Shown here one piece after another: positions 1 to 6,091 of a stretch of 6,147 nt of DNA. The stretch comes from Sphingomonadaceae bacterium. GTDB lineage: Bacteria > Pseudomonadota > Alphaproteobacteria > Sphingomonadales > Sphingomonadaceae. The translations under genes and the position numbers were made by a program. Position 1 is the stretch's first letter. Each line of letters starts with the position of its first letter. The notes under the pieces are model-generated. The model saw only the letters and a list, made by a program, of their open reading frames with translations, was not told the DNA's origin and made no database searches. Location: positions 1 through 6,147 of the forward strand of contig JACDGO010000136.1 in assembly GCA_013821585.1 (NCBI GenBank). The letters are read 5' to 3'.

Positions 1-1419
1 GTTCTGGGGGGCGGCGGCGCGCTGTTCGCGTGGCGTCGGGGACTGTTCGGCGGCGCGATGGCCGACAGCATCGCCGTTCTCCCGTTCAAGAACCTGAGCG
101 GCGATCCGGCGCAGGCCTATTTCTCGGAAGGCCTGACCGAGGAAGTGCGCGCCGCGCTTTCTCGAAACGACGCGCTTCAGGTGCTTGCGGCGACCTCGTC
201 GAACGCGGCGAGCGCGCACGGCGAGGACGCGGTCAGCATCGCAAGCAGGCTGGGCGTCGCCTATCTCCTCGAGGGATCGATTCAACGGTCGAACGATATC
301 GTGCGTATTTCGGCCGACCTGACCGACGGCAAGACCGGGTTCAGTCGCTGGTCGAACACCGTCGACCGAAAAATGACCGACATCTTCGCCCTGCAAAACG
401 CGATTGCCCGGATGGTGGCCGAGGCGCTGTCGGTGCAGATGGCGACCGCCGCTCCCGCACCCGGCGGAACGACGAACGTTCCGGCGTATGAAGCCTTTTT
501 GCGCGGACGCGCGCTGTTCAATGCCGCGCGCGACGAAGCCACCGATCGGGCCGCGCTCGCCCAATATGACGTCGCGATCACGCTGGACGGCAATTTCGCG
601 ATGGCGCACGCGGCGCGTTCGCGGTCGCTCGCGGCGATCGCGGCGGAATACGCCAAGGCCGAGGAGCTTCATCCGCTCTACGATGCCGCGATCGCGGCCG
701 CGCAGCGCGCCATCGCCCTGGCGCCCGATCTCGCCGAGGGGCATCTCGCGCTCGGCTATGCGCTGTTCACGGGCCGGCTCGACGTCGAGGGGGCGCGCCC
801 CTCCTACGACAGGGCTTATGCGCTCGGTCACGGCAACGCCGACATCCTTGTCCTGTTCGCGCTTTATTGTTCGCGCGCCAAACGCGGCGACGATGCGCGC
901 GCGGCGATTCTCCGCGCGATCGCGCTCGACCCGCTCAATCCGCGCACCTATCGCGCGGCGGGTTCCATCGACTATGCCGCGCGCCGCTACGCCGCCGCGA
1001 TCGCGCCGCTTGACCGCGCGCTGGCGCTCAATCCAGAAATCTCCAACGCGCACGCCTTGATCGGCAATTGCCTCCTGCTGCTCGGCCGCCTCGATGAAGC
1101 GCGGGCAGCTTACGCAGCGGAGCCGCATGCGCTCTTTCAGCTGTCGGGCCTTGCAATCGTCGAGCAGCGGCGGGGCGACAAGGTCGCGGCGAAGAAATAC
1201 ATGGATCGCCTGATCGCCGAACTCGGCGACAGCGCGCTGTATCAGCAGGCCGAGGTTCTGGCGCAATGGGGTCAGGCTGACGCGGCGCTGGCGACGCTCG
1301 AACGCGCGCGGGCGATCGGCGACTCCGGGCTGATCTATTTGTCGACCGATCCGATGCTCGATCCGCTGCGCCGTCAGCCGCGATTTGCCCGACTTCTCAA
1401 CGCGATGCGCCTTGGCTGA
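1..1419 (+). CDS. TolB-like / TPR repeat membrane protein, 5' end missing
   Basis: The frame is open from base 1, so the true start lies upstream; the ATG at 58 is internal. The first 19 visible residues (glycine/alanine-rich, then WRRG) look like the end of a transmembrane helix. Next comes a TolB-like N-terminal module of the COG5616 type: SIAVLPFKNLSGDP, FSEGLTEEV, a LGVAYLLEGSIQRS block, and the DIFALQNAIARMVAEAL segment (about residues 22-145 of the visible part). The remainder is a run of TPR-like helical pairs, clearest at IAAAQRAIALAPDLAEGHLALGYAL-type units, ending in the usual YLSTDPMLDPLRRQPRF tail of this family. In relatives this body is often fused to an N-terminal winged-helix (CadC/OmpR-like) or adenylate cyclase domain plus one membrane helix; which one applies here cannot be seen. 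The likely role is protein-protein sensing or signalling at the membrane (family knowledge). The next gene starts 72 bp downstream on the same strand. Confidence 0.9.
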   Translation, partial: VLGGGGALFAWRRGLFGGAMADSIAVLPFKNLSGDPAQAYFSEGLTEEVRAALSRNDALQVLAATSSNAASAHGEDAVSIASRLGVAYLLEGSIQRSNDIVRISADLTDGKTGFSRWSNTVDRKMTDIFALQNAIARMVAEALSVQMATAAPAPGGTTNVPAYEAFLRGRALFNAARDEATDRAALAQYDVAITLDGNFAMAHAARSRSLAAIAAEYAKAEELHPLYDAAIAAAQRAIALAPDLAEGHLALGYALFTGRLDVEGARPSYDRAYALGHGNADILVLFALYCSRAKRGDDARAAILRAIALDPLNPRTYRAAGSIDYAARRYAAAIAPLDRALALNPEISNAHALIGNCLLLLGRLDEARAAYAAEPHALFQLSGLAIVEQRRGDKVAAKKYMDRLIAELGDSALYQQAEVLAQWGQADAALATLERARAIGDSGLIYLSTDPMLDPLRRQPRFARLLNAMRLG

Positions 1420-1477
1420 GTCCGGCAGGCTTCGCGCTGTTCAGAAACGGCCACATGTGCGACATTCACCGCTTGTC

Positions 1478-1485
1478 GAGGGGAG
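1478..1485 (+). promoter_or_regulatory. Ribosome binding site of the repeat protein
   Basis: GAGGGGAG lies six bases before the ATG at 1492. It is a good Shine-Dalgarno sequence, fixes the start of the small acidic protein and supports it being translated. The 72-bp spacer upstream also holds an 8-bp palindrome, CACATGTG, at 1452-1459. No convincing -35/-10 pair is visible, so read-through from the TPR gene is possible. Confidence 0.6.
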
Positions 1486-1491
1486 AGAGAC

Positions 1492-1710
1492 ATGACGATT
1501 GTTGGCGGACGGCCCGTGACCGATGCGTCCGAAGACGCGCCCGAGGATGAAAACAACGTGATCGCCGAGGACGATACCGGGGACGATGACGCGGAGCGCG
1601 GCAGCGGCGATTCACGCGGAAGCGGAGACTCGCGCGGCAGCGGGGATTCGCGGGGAAGCGGAGATTCACGCGGTAGCGGGGACTCGCGCGGCAGCGGCGA
1701 TACGCGCTAG
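1492..1710 (+). CDS. Small acidic protein with six RGSGDS repeats, unknown function
   Basis: I do not recognise a family. The 72-residue product has two parts. Residues 1-35 are strongly acidic (many D/E, with NNVIA as the only hydrophobic patch after the start), and residues 36-71 are six tandem RGSGDS hexapeptides (the last is RGSGDT) followed by a terminal Arg. There is no signal peptide or membrane segment, no Cys, and little hydrophobic content, so it is probably intrinsically disordered and cytoplasmic unless exported by an unseen route. Evidence that it is a real gene: a good ribosome binding site at 1478-1485, and 18-bp repeat units that differ at third codon positions but keep the amino acids. 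It follows the TPR gene on the same strand by 72 bp and could be co-transcribed with it. Its stop overlaps the stop of the convergent protease gene in the palindrome CTAG (1707-1710). The N-terminus MTIVGGRPV happens to match the start of mature trypsin-like enzymes. Confidence 0.72.
   Translation: MTIVGGRPVTDASEDAPEDENNVIAEDDTGDDDAERGSGDSRGSGDSRGSGDSRGSGDSRGSGDSRGSGDTR
1597..1704 (+). repeat. Six tandem 18-bp coding repeats (RGSGDS)
   Basis: Six in-phase 18-bp units start at 1597, 1615, 1633, 1651, 1669 and 1687. Across units, variation falls at the third positions of codons 1, 2, 4, 5 and 6. The only change elsewhere is TCG to ACG (Ser to Thr) in the last unit. The first serine is always AGC and the second always TCN. 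Units have therefore diverged in DNA while holding the peptide constant, which indicates selection on the plus-strand protein rather than a recent DNA-level expansion. Confidence 0.9.
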
Positions 1711-2591
1711 TCGAGCGTGTTGATCGACGGATCGGCCGCCATCGCGCGGCCGATCCAGTCGAGATAATGATCCCGGTCGATCCGGACATAGACGCCGGGC
1801 CGCGTCGCATCGGCGCACCCGTCGCCCCAGCTGACGATGCCGACAAGCACGGGCTCGCCATAAGTCAGGATGAGCGGTCCGCCACTGTCGCCCTGGCACG
1901 TGTCCGCGCCCGGAGCGCTCGCGCACAGCATGTCGCCGGTCGTGCGGCCGCGATAGGCCGGCGCGGCGTCGCATGACGATGTCGTCAGATCGACTTGCAA
2001 CAAGCCGACGGACGCGTGTCCGTTCGCGCCGGGCGCGGTCTTTCCCCATCCAGTCGCGCTGACCGCTATCGCGTCGCCCACCGGCGCGTCGCCATCGTCG
2101 CTTCCGTTCAGCCTTATGGGCGCGATGTGTCCGGCATAGCGCGAATCCGTCTCATTGTCGGCCGCGATGTGGACGAGCGCGACGTCGTTCAGGTGGCGCT
2201 GCGCATCGTAATCGGCGTGACGCACCATGCGGTCGATCCGATAGGTGACTCCGTTATCGCTCGCCAGATCGCGCGTGCCCAGCCGGACCCGATAGCCCTT
2301 GTCGACCTGTTCCTGGTCGATGCAATGCGCGGCGGTCAGCACCCAATCGGCGGCGATCAGCGATCCCCCGCAGCGATGCGCGAGTTCCCATTCCTCGCGC
2401 TCGGCGCGTTCCTGCGCCGAATAGCCGGCGAAGTTCGAATAAATCTCCGCCTGCCACGGCGCGCCGTTGACGAGCGCCCGGTCGGCGTCGTCCGGCTGCG
2501 ATTGTTCGGCGCCATCGGCGGGCGCTTCCTGCGCCTGCGTGGCGGTCGCCCAAAGAAGGAGCGACGCAGCGAGAATTCGCGGTATTCGCAT
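1707..2591 (-). CDS. Secreted trypsin-like serine protease (S1A family)
   Basis: This is a chymotrypsin-fold serine endopeptidase predicted to cut after Arg or Lys outside the cytoplasm. With the start at 2591 it has 294 residues: a signal peptide (MRIPRILAASLLLWATATQA, residues 1-20), an acidic propeptide to about residue 38, then the protease domain. The triad is His89 (LTAAHC), Asp136 (LNDVALV) and Ser236 (GDSGGP). Asp230, six residues before the serine, is the S1-pocket aspartate of trypsins, and the Gly256 (SWG) and Gly266 (RPGVY) pocket positions are also present. Six cysteines can form the three standard disulfides (74-90, 207-223, 232-259). An upstream in-frame ATG at 2654 would place 21 polar residues before the signal peptide, so 2591 is preferred; GGGGGCGGG precedes it. 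The mature N-terminus is unusual: LVNG instead of IVGG, and the preceding residue is Ala with Arg one further back. A 100-bp gap separates it from the DUF4199 gene, so it may have its own promoter. Confidence 0.93.
   Translation of the reverse strand: MRIPRILAASLLLWATATQAQEAPADGAEQSQPDDADRALVNGAPWQAEIYSNFAGYSAQERAEREEWELAHRCGGSLIAADWVLTAAHCIDQEQVDKGYRVRLGTRDLASDNGVTYRIDRMVRHADYDAQRHLNDVALVHIAADNETDSRYAGHIAPIRLNGSDDGDAPVGDAIAVSATGWGKTAPGANGHASVGLLQVDLTTSSCDAAPAYRGRTTGDMLCASAPGADTCQGDSGGPLILTYGEPVLVGIVSWGDGCADATRPGVYVRIDRDHYLDWIGRAMAADPSINTLD
1724..1762. terminator. Strong hairpin at the convergent gene ends, candidate terminator
   Basis: Arms at 1729-1739 (GGATCGGCCGC) and 1746-1756 (GCGGCCGATCC) are perfectly complementary around a 6-base loop. 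Skipping one bulged A at 1757, five more pairs form (1724-1728 with 1758-1762), giving 16 base pairs. The stem lies 13 bases past the stop of the plus-strand repeat protein and inside the last codons of the minus-strand protease. No T-tract follows on either strand, so a classical intrinsic terminator is not proven. It could end or protect the 3' end of the plus-strand mRNA. Confidence 0.4.
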
Positions 2592-2691
2592 TGTGCCCGC
2601 CCCCGAACTCTCCCCAACCCGCGAACCGATACTCCATCCGAGGCGCTCCCTCAAACCCTCCCAACAACTGAGCCGGGTCGTGCGGCGTGGT

Positions 2692-3219
2692 CTAGCGCGC
2701 CGCCGGAAGCAGCCTGGGGTTGCGCAGAAGCGCCGCCGAAACCAGCGCGACGATTAGGCCGACCGGAAAGATTTCGAGAAAGGTCATCGGAATCCGGTAC
2801 AGCGGATTGGCGTATTGCACGCGCATCTTCTCAAGGTCGGCCATCTCGCGCGCAAGCGCCGCGCCGGAAACGCCCTCGGCTTCGCGGGCGTGACGGATGC
2901 CGGCAATATAATGGTCCATAAACATGTAGTGCGTCATGGCGAGATACGCCTCCCACACGACAACATAAGCGAGTCCCGCCACGACGGCGATGCCGAGGCC
3001 GATCGCGAGAGCCGGTCCGAACTTGATCACGCCGCCGCGCTCGACATCGCGATAGCGCTTCACGCCGACGAAGATGAAGGTCAGCGCGACGAGCATGACG
3101 AGATAGCCGAACCACATCGAGCTGAAGATGCTCTGATGGCCTCCCAGCAATATACCGGTCAGCAAGACGCCGATAATGACGAGGCCCGAGAGCAGGCCGT
3201 AAGTGAGCGCGTATTTCAT
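2692..3219 (-). CDS. DUF4199-type four-helix membrane protein
   Basis: This is a 175-residue inner-membrane protein of unknown biochemical role. Predicted membrane helices lie at about residues 7-26, 34-54, 67-89 and 146-166. Between helices 3 and 4 is a polar, helical stretch of roughly 50 residues containing HYMFMDHYIAG and EMADLEKMR, the pattern seen in DUF4199 proteins. The start at 3219 (MKYALTYG) is preferred over an upstream ATG at 3264: it is preceded by GGGGAGGGACAGGA, while the longer form would overlap the VOC gene by 22 bp and add a polar leader before helix 1. It begins 23 bp after the VOC stop on the same strand, so the two are very probably co-transcribed. DUF4199 assignment is from overall pattern and length and is moderately sure; membrane topology is well supported. 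Confidence 0.82.
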   Translation of the reverse strand: MKYALTYGLLSGLVIIGVLLTGILLGGHQSIFSSMWFGYLVMLVALTFIFVGVKRYRDVERGGVIKFGPALAIGLGIAVVAGLAYVVVWEAYLAMTHYMFMDHYIAGIRHAREAEGVSGAALAREMADLEKMRVQYANPLYRIPMTFLEIFPVGLIVALVSAALLRNPRLLPAAR

Positions 3220-3242
3220 TCCTGTCCCTCCCCGTTGAACCG

Positions 3243-3626
3243 TCACCGCGCCTGCGGCTCCCACAATTCGATCGGATTGCCCTCTGGATCATGGACGCGC
3301 GCGAAACGCCCGATTCCACCGGCATCCACCTCGTCATTGGTGACAACGCCAATGCCGGCGGCGCGAAGGCTGGCGAGCAGGCCGTCCAGATCGCGCACGC
3401 GCAGGTTAATCATGGCCGTCTTCTCGAGCGGAAAATAGTCGCTCGCTTCTTTGAACGGCTCGAACACCATCGGGCCGCCCTCATGATACCAGCAATATTC
3501 GTTCGACGTGCCGTGCTCGTCGGCGCCGATGCCGCCGCCCACCCCCAGGTGCGCGCGATACCAGGCCTTGAGGCCTTCCGGATCCTTCGCCCGGAAGAAG
3601 TAACCACCCATTCCAACGACCGGCAT
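3243..3626 (-). CDS. VOC family (glyoxalase/bleomycin-resistance fold) protein
   Basis: This 127-residue protein has the two-module vicinal-oxygen-chelate fold. The first half carries GGYFFRAKDPEGLKAWYRAHLG and the GGPMVFEPF strand. The second half carries INLRVRDLDGLLASLRAAGI and closes with RVHDPEGNPIELWEP, where Glu120 is the usual C-terminal metal ligand position. The start at 3626 is chosen over the ATG at 3641 because GGGGAG sits seven bases before it, whereas the upstream ATG has no such site. VOC proteins of this length act as dimers and may be lyases, dioxygenases, or binders of small toxic molecules; the substrate cannot be read from sequence. It is cytoplasmic with no signal peptide. 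It lies 99 bp after the LuxR-type regulator and 23 bp before the DUF4199 gene, suggesting shared regulation. Confidence 0.92.
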   Translation of the reverse strand: MPVVGMGGYFFRAKDPEGLKAWYRAHLGVGGGIGADEHGTSNEYCWYHEGGPMVFEPFKEASDYFPLEKTAMINLRVRDLDGLLASLRAAGIGVVTNDEVDAGGIGRFARVHDPEGNPIELWEPQAR

Positions 3627-3633
3627 ATCCGCG

Positions 3634-3639
3634 CTCCCC
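3634..3639 (-). promoter_or_regulatory. Ribosome binding site deciding the VOC start
   Basis: On the minus strand this reads GGGGAG, seven bases before the ATG at 3626. It overlaps the first codons of the longer alternative reading (ATG at 3641), which itself lacks a Shine-Dalgarno sequence. The shorter 127-residue protein is therefore the better model. Confidence 0.6.
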
Positions 3640-3699
3640 ATTCTTGATGCGGGTCGATCCTATCAGCCGCCGATCGAGTGGCATATCGCCCGAAAGGGT

Positions 3700-3714
3700 G
3701 ATTTCCGGGAAATC
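3700..3714. promoter_or_regulatory. Perfect 15-bp dyad between regulator and VOC genes
   Basis: GATTTCCGGGAAATC is a 7+1+7 perfect inverted repeat. It lies in the 99-bp gap, 11 bases past the regulator's stop and 73 bases before the VOC start. The one-base centre makes it unsuited to an RNA hairpin, so a binding site for a dimeric protein is the likelier reading. Next to it, at 3685-3702, is an imperfect 7-bp inverted repeat around GAAA with no T-tract. No factor can be named. Confidence 0.35.
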
Positions 3715-3725
3715 CTCCCGCTGGA

Positions 3726-4139
3726 TTACGGGATCAACGCCAGCCAGCGCGCCTTTTCGACCGCCTGAATGCGCTTTTGCACTGTCAGCTTCTCATAGAC
3801 CCGCGCGACATGGGTCTTCACCGTATTGGGCGAGATGCCGAGCGCGCGGGCGAGTTCCTTGTTCGACTGGCCCGACGCGAGCAGCTCGAGAATTTCGCAT
3901 TCGCGTCCCGTCAGCCCGAGCGAACGGATCGCGGCGTGGTTGCGCTCGAACACAGGCCCGGCCGGCCGCGGCGTCAACCGGCGGCCCGCCCAGATGCCGA
4001 GGGTGGTGAAACCGGCCGCGATCAGTCCGATGTAAATCTCGGTCGAAAACGCGTGTACGGCATAGCGATACTCGAGCCAGTCGAGCGCCCCGGCCGCGAG
4101 CGCCAGCGCGACCGCGTAGAGGATGATGAGCCTCGCCAT
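3726..4139 (-). CDS. Membrane-anchored LuxR/GerE-type transcriptional regulator
   Basis: This 137-residue protein has two predicted membrane helices (about residues 3-19 and 34-53), a short positively charged linker (GRRLTPRP), and a C-terminal LuxR/GerE helix-turn-helix from about residue 75. The latter contains LTGRECEILELLASGQSNKELARALG and ISPNTVKTHVARVYEKL, matching the consensus closely, including the TVKTH recognition helix. There is no receiver or autoinducer domain, so the signal would have to act through the membrane part or a partner protein. DNA binding by a membrane-tethered LuxR domain is known family behaviour, but targets here are unknown. Start choice is uncertain: neither ATG 4139 nor ATG 4178 (13 residues longer) has a good ribosome binding site. 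I chose 4139 because it puts the first helix at the N-terminus. VOC and DUF4199 genes follow on the same strand and are plausible targets or partners. Confidence 0.87.
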   Translation of the reverse strand: MARLIILYAVALALAAGALDWLEYRYAVHAFSTEIYIGLIAAGFTTLGIWAGRRLTPRPAGPVFERNHAAIRSLGLTGRECEILELLASGQSNKELARALGISPNTVKTHVARVYEKLTVQKRIQAVEKARWLALIP

Positions 4140-4151
4140 GCGCGGAGGCTG

Positions 4152-4190
4152 CCAGAAAAGCGGTGCGTCTGCCAACATCCGGAAAAGCGG
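4152..4190 (-). repeat. Pair of 12-bp direct repeats upstream of the LuxR-type gene
   Basis: On the minus strand the two copies are CCGCTTTTCCGG (4190-4179) and CCGCTTTTCTGG (4163-4152), 11 of 12 identical and 27 bp apart start to start. They lie in the 71-bp gap between the M2 peptidase stop and the regulator's preferred start, and flank the alternative ATG at 4178. They may be tandem operator half-sites for autoregulation. The upstream copy also completes a small stem-TTTT (GCGG, loop, CCGC, TTTT; 4200-4183) that could be a weak terminator for the peptidase gene. Confidence 0.35.
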
Positions 4191-4210
4191 CTATTTCCGC
4201 CGGCTTCGCC

Positions 4211-6033
4211 TCACCATCCGCACGTCCGTCCCTTGTTCTGCGCCTGAAGCCACGTCATCAGCGGTTTGAAATAGGCGACCATCGACTTGCCGCTGAGCTC
4301 GCGGCTGCCGGTGAACGCCTGAAGCGCTTCGGGCCAAGGCTTCGACTGGCCGAGTTCGAGCATCGCGTGGAAGCGGCGGCCGACCTCCTTGTTGCCATAG
4401 AACGAGCATCGGTGGAGCGGCCCCTTCCACCCGGCCTGCCTGCATGCGGCCTCGAAGAACTGGAACTGATAGAGCCGCGCGAGGAAATAGCGCGCATAGG
4501 GCACGCTCCCCGCGACATGGTATTTCGCGCCGGGATCGAAATCGGTCTCGTCGCGCGCGACCGGGGGGGCGATCCCCTGATATTGTAACCTGAGGTCGTT
4601 CCACGCCTTGTTGTAGTTCGCGGGCGTTATCTGGCCCGAGAACACGCCCCAGCGCCATTTGTCGATCAGCAGCCCGAACGGCAGGAACGCGACCTTGTCC
4701 ATCGCCTGCCTGAGCAGCAGGCCGACGTCCTTGTCCGCGCTCGGCACCTTGGCCGGATCGAGCAGCCCGATCTGGACGAGATATTGCGGCGTGATGCTGA
4801 GCGCGATCGTGTCGCCGATCGCCTCGTGGAAGCCGTCGTTGGCGCCGTTCTGATAGAGGAACGACTGGGTGTTGTAGGCGCGCTGGTAGTAATTATGCCC
4901 GAGCTCGTGGTGAATCGTGGTGAAGTCGTCCGAATTGACCTTGATGCACATCTTCACACGGACGTCATCCTTGGCGTCGATGTCCCACGCGCTCGCGTGG
5001 CAGATCACATCGCGGTCGCGCGGCTTGGTAAACTGCGAGCGCTCCCAGAAGGTCGCGGGGGCTCGGCGTAACCCAGCGACGAATAGAAGTTCACGCCCGC
5101 GTGGACCATCTTGAGCGGGTCGTAGCCCTTTGCGACGAGCAACGCGCCGGTGTCGTAGCCGAGGTCGCCCGCGCCGGGAGGCGCGACGAGGTCGTAGATG
5201 TTGCCCCATTCCTGCGCCCACATGTTGCCGAGCAGATCGGCGCGGATCGGGCCGGTCGGCTTCTGTACGCCGTCGCCGTATTTCTGGTTGAGCTTGGCGC
5301 GCGTGTAGCAATGGAGCTGGTCGTAGAGCGGCTTCACCTCGCCCCACAGCCGGTCGGTCAGCGCGGCGAACTGTTCGGGGGTCATGTCGTAGCCCGAACG
5401 CCACATCGCGCCGGTGTCGGCATAGCCGAGCTCCTTCGCGCCCTGGTTGGCGATCTCGACCATGCGCGCATAATCATTGCGCATCGGCGCGCCGACCTGC
5501 GTGTGCCAGCTCGTCCACATTTCCTGAAGCTCGGCCGGGGTGCGGTCCGTCCCCATCGCCGCCTCGATGTCCGATCCGTTGATCGGCTGGCCCTTGAGCA
5601 TGCCCTTGCCCTTGCCATAGGCCGACTGGAGCCGCGTCGTGATCGTGTTGAGCTCGGCCGCCGCTCCGGGCGTCTGCGGCGCGGCGAGCGTGAGCTGGTT
5701 GCGCAGCAGGTTGAGCTTGCGCGTCGTGTCGGGCGATAGCCCCGGCGTGCCGACGAAGCGCGCCGCGCCCGTCGCCATCCGCACGCCCATCTCGGTGCCC
5801 TGCGTGCCGACGCGCGCGTTCACCGCGTCGGTATCGTCGGTGATGTAGGTGTTGTTGATCCAGGCGACCTGATTGCCGAACACCGAAAAGTCGGCGAGTT
5901 CCTTTTCCGACGCCGCGACGAAGGCGTCCGCCTGCGCCGCGGTGGCGGGCGCCGGAGCAGCGCTTTGGGCACAGGCGGGCGACGCCGCGGCGAGCGCTAC
6001 GGCGAGCACGCCGAGCGAGATGAAGGATTTCAT
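4211..6033 (-). pseudogene. M2 family peptidyl-dipeptidase (ACE-like), broken by a frameshift
   Basis: This is a zinc dicarboxypeptidase of the angiotensin-converting-enzyme family, which removes C-terminal dipeptides, probably in the periplasm. It starts at 6033 with GAGGGG eight bases upstream and a signal peptide (MKSFISLGVLAVALAAASPA, then CAQ). The first frame is good to Pro325 or so (includes MWAQEWGNIYDLV and NFYSSLGYAE), then runs 17 foreign residues to a stop at 5005. The family match resumes one frame away at PATFWERSQFTKPRDRD and continues to 4211. Adding one base in the C5 run (5057-5061) rejoins them as a 607-residue protein of normal family length. Rejoined numbering: zinc ligands His376 and His380 with Glu377 (HELGH), third ligand Glu404 (GFHEAIGD), plus His346, Lys504, His506, Tyr513 and Tyr516. 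Each is exactly seven below its counterpart in testis ACE, so nothing else is lost. Without correction, only an inactive 342-residue N-terminal piece would be made. Confidence 0.9.
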
Positions 6034-6091
6034 GATTGTAGCCCCTCTCGAAAATTCATTACCGCCGACACTGGCGCGCGCGCGGCGCGAG

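Noticed and set aside
30..491. Plus-strand 153-codon frame overlapping the TPR gene
   Set aside because: It is arginine/glycine-rich shadow coding; the overlapping frame has a clear TolB-like domain.
1597..1704. Possible CRISPR or non-coding tandem array
   Set aside because: The 18-bp units are directly adjacent with no spacers and have a strict coding pattern of third-position variation.
1466..1861. Minus-strand open frame of 131 codons across the repeat region
   Set aside because: It is arginine-rich, and its residues change from unit to unit because the variable bases fall on non-silent positions. It also overlaps both better-supported genes.
1995..2921. Plus-strand open frame of 308 codons opposite the protease and DUF4199 genes
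   Set aside because: It runs across two real minus-strand genes and their gap, is very arginine-rich, and lacks any recognisable domain.
3685..3702. Rho-independent terminator after the LuxR-type gene
   Set aside because: The stem has an A-C mismatch on the transcribed strand and no following T-run.
5050..5070. Programmed ribosomal frameshift in the M2 peptidase
   Set aside because: M2 peptidases are not known to use recoding, the C5 run is not a canonical X XXY YYZ site, and I saw no obvious downstream stimulatory stem. A natural or technical indel is simpler.
4211..5404. Treating the 397-codon minus frame from ATG 5404 as a complete separate gene
   Set aside because: Its first 110 or so residues are arginine-rich out-of-frame sequence. 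Family match begins only near 5060, where the frameshift joins it to the upstream frame.
5101..5739. Plus-strand open frame of 212 codons opposite the M2 peptidase
   Set aside because: It is a GC-rich antisense shadow with high Arg/Val/Ala content and no family motif. The minus strand there carries clear M2 peptidase sequence.
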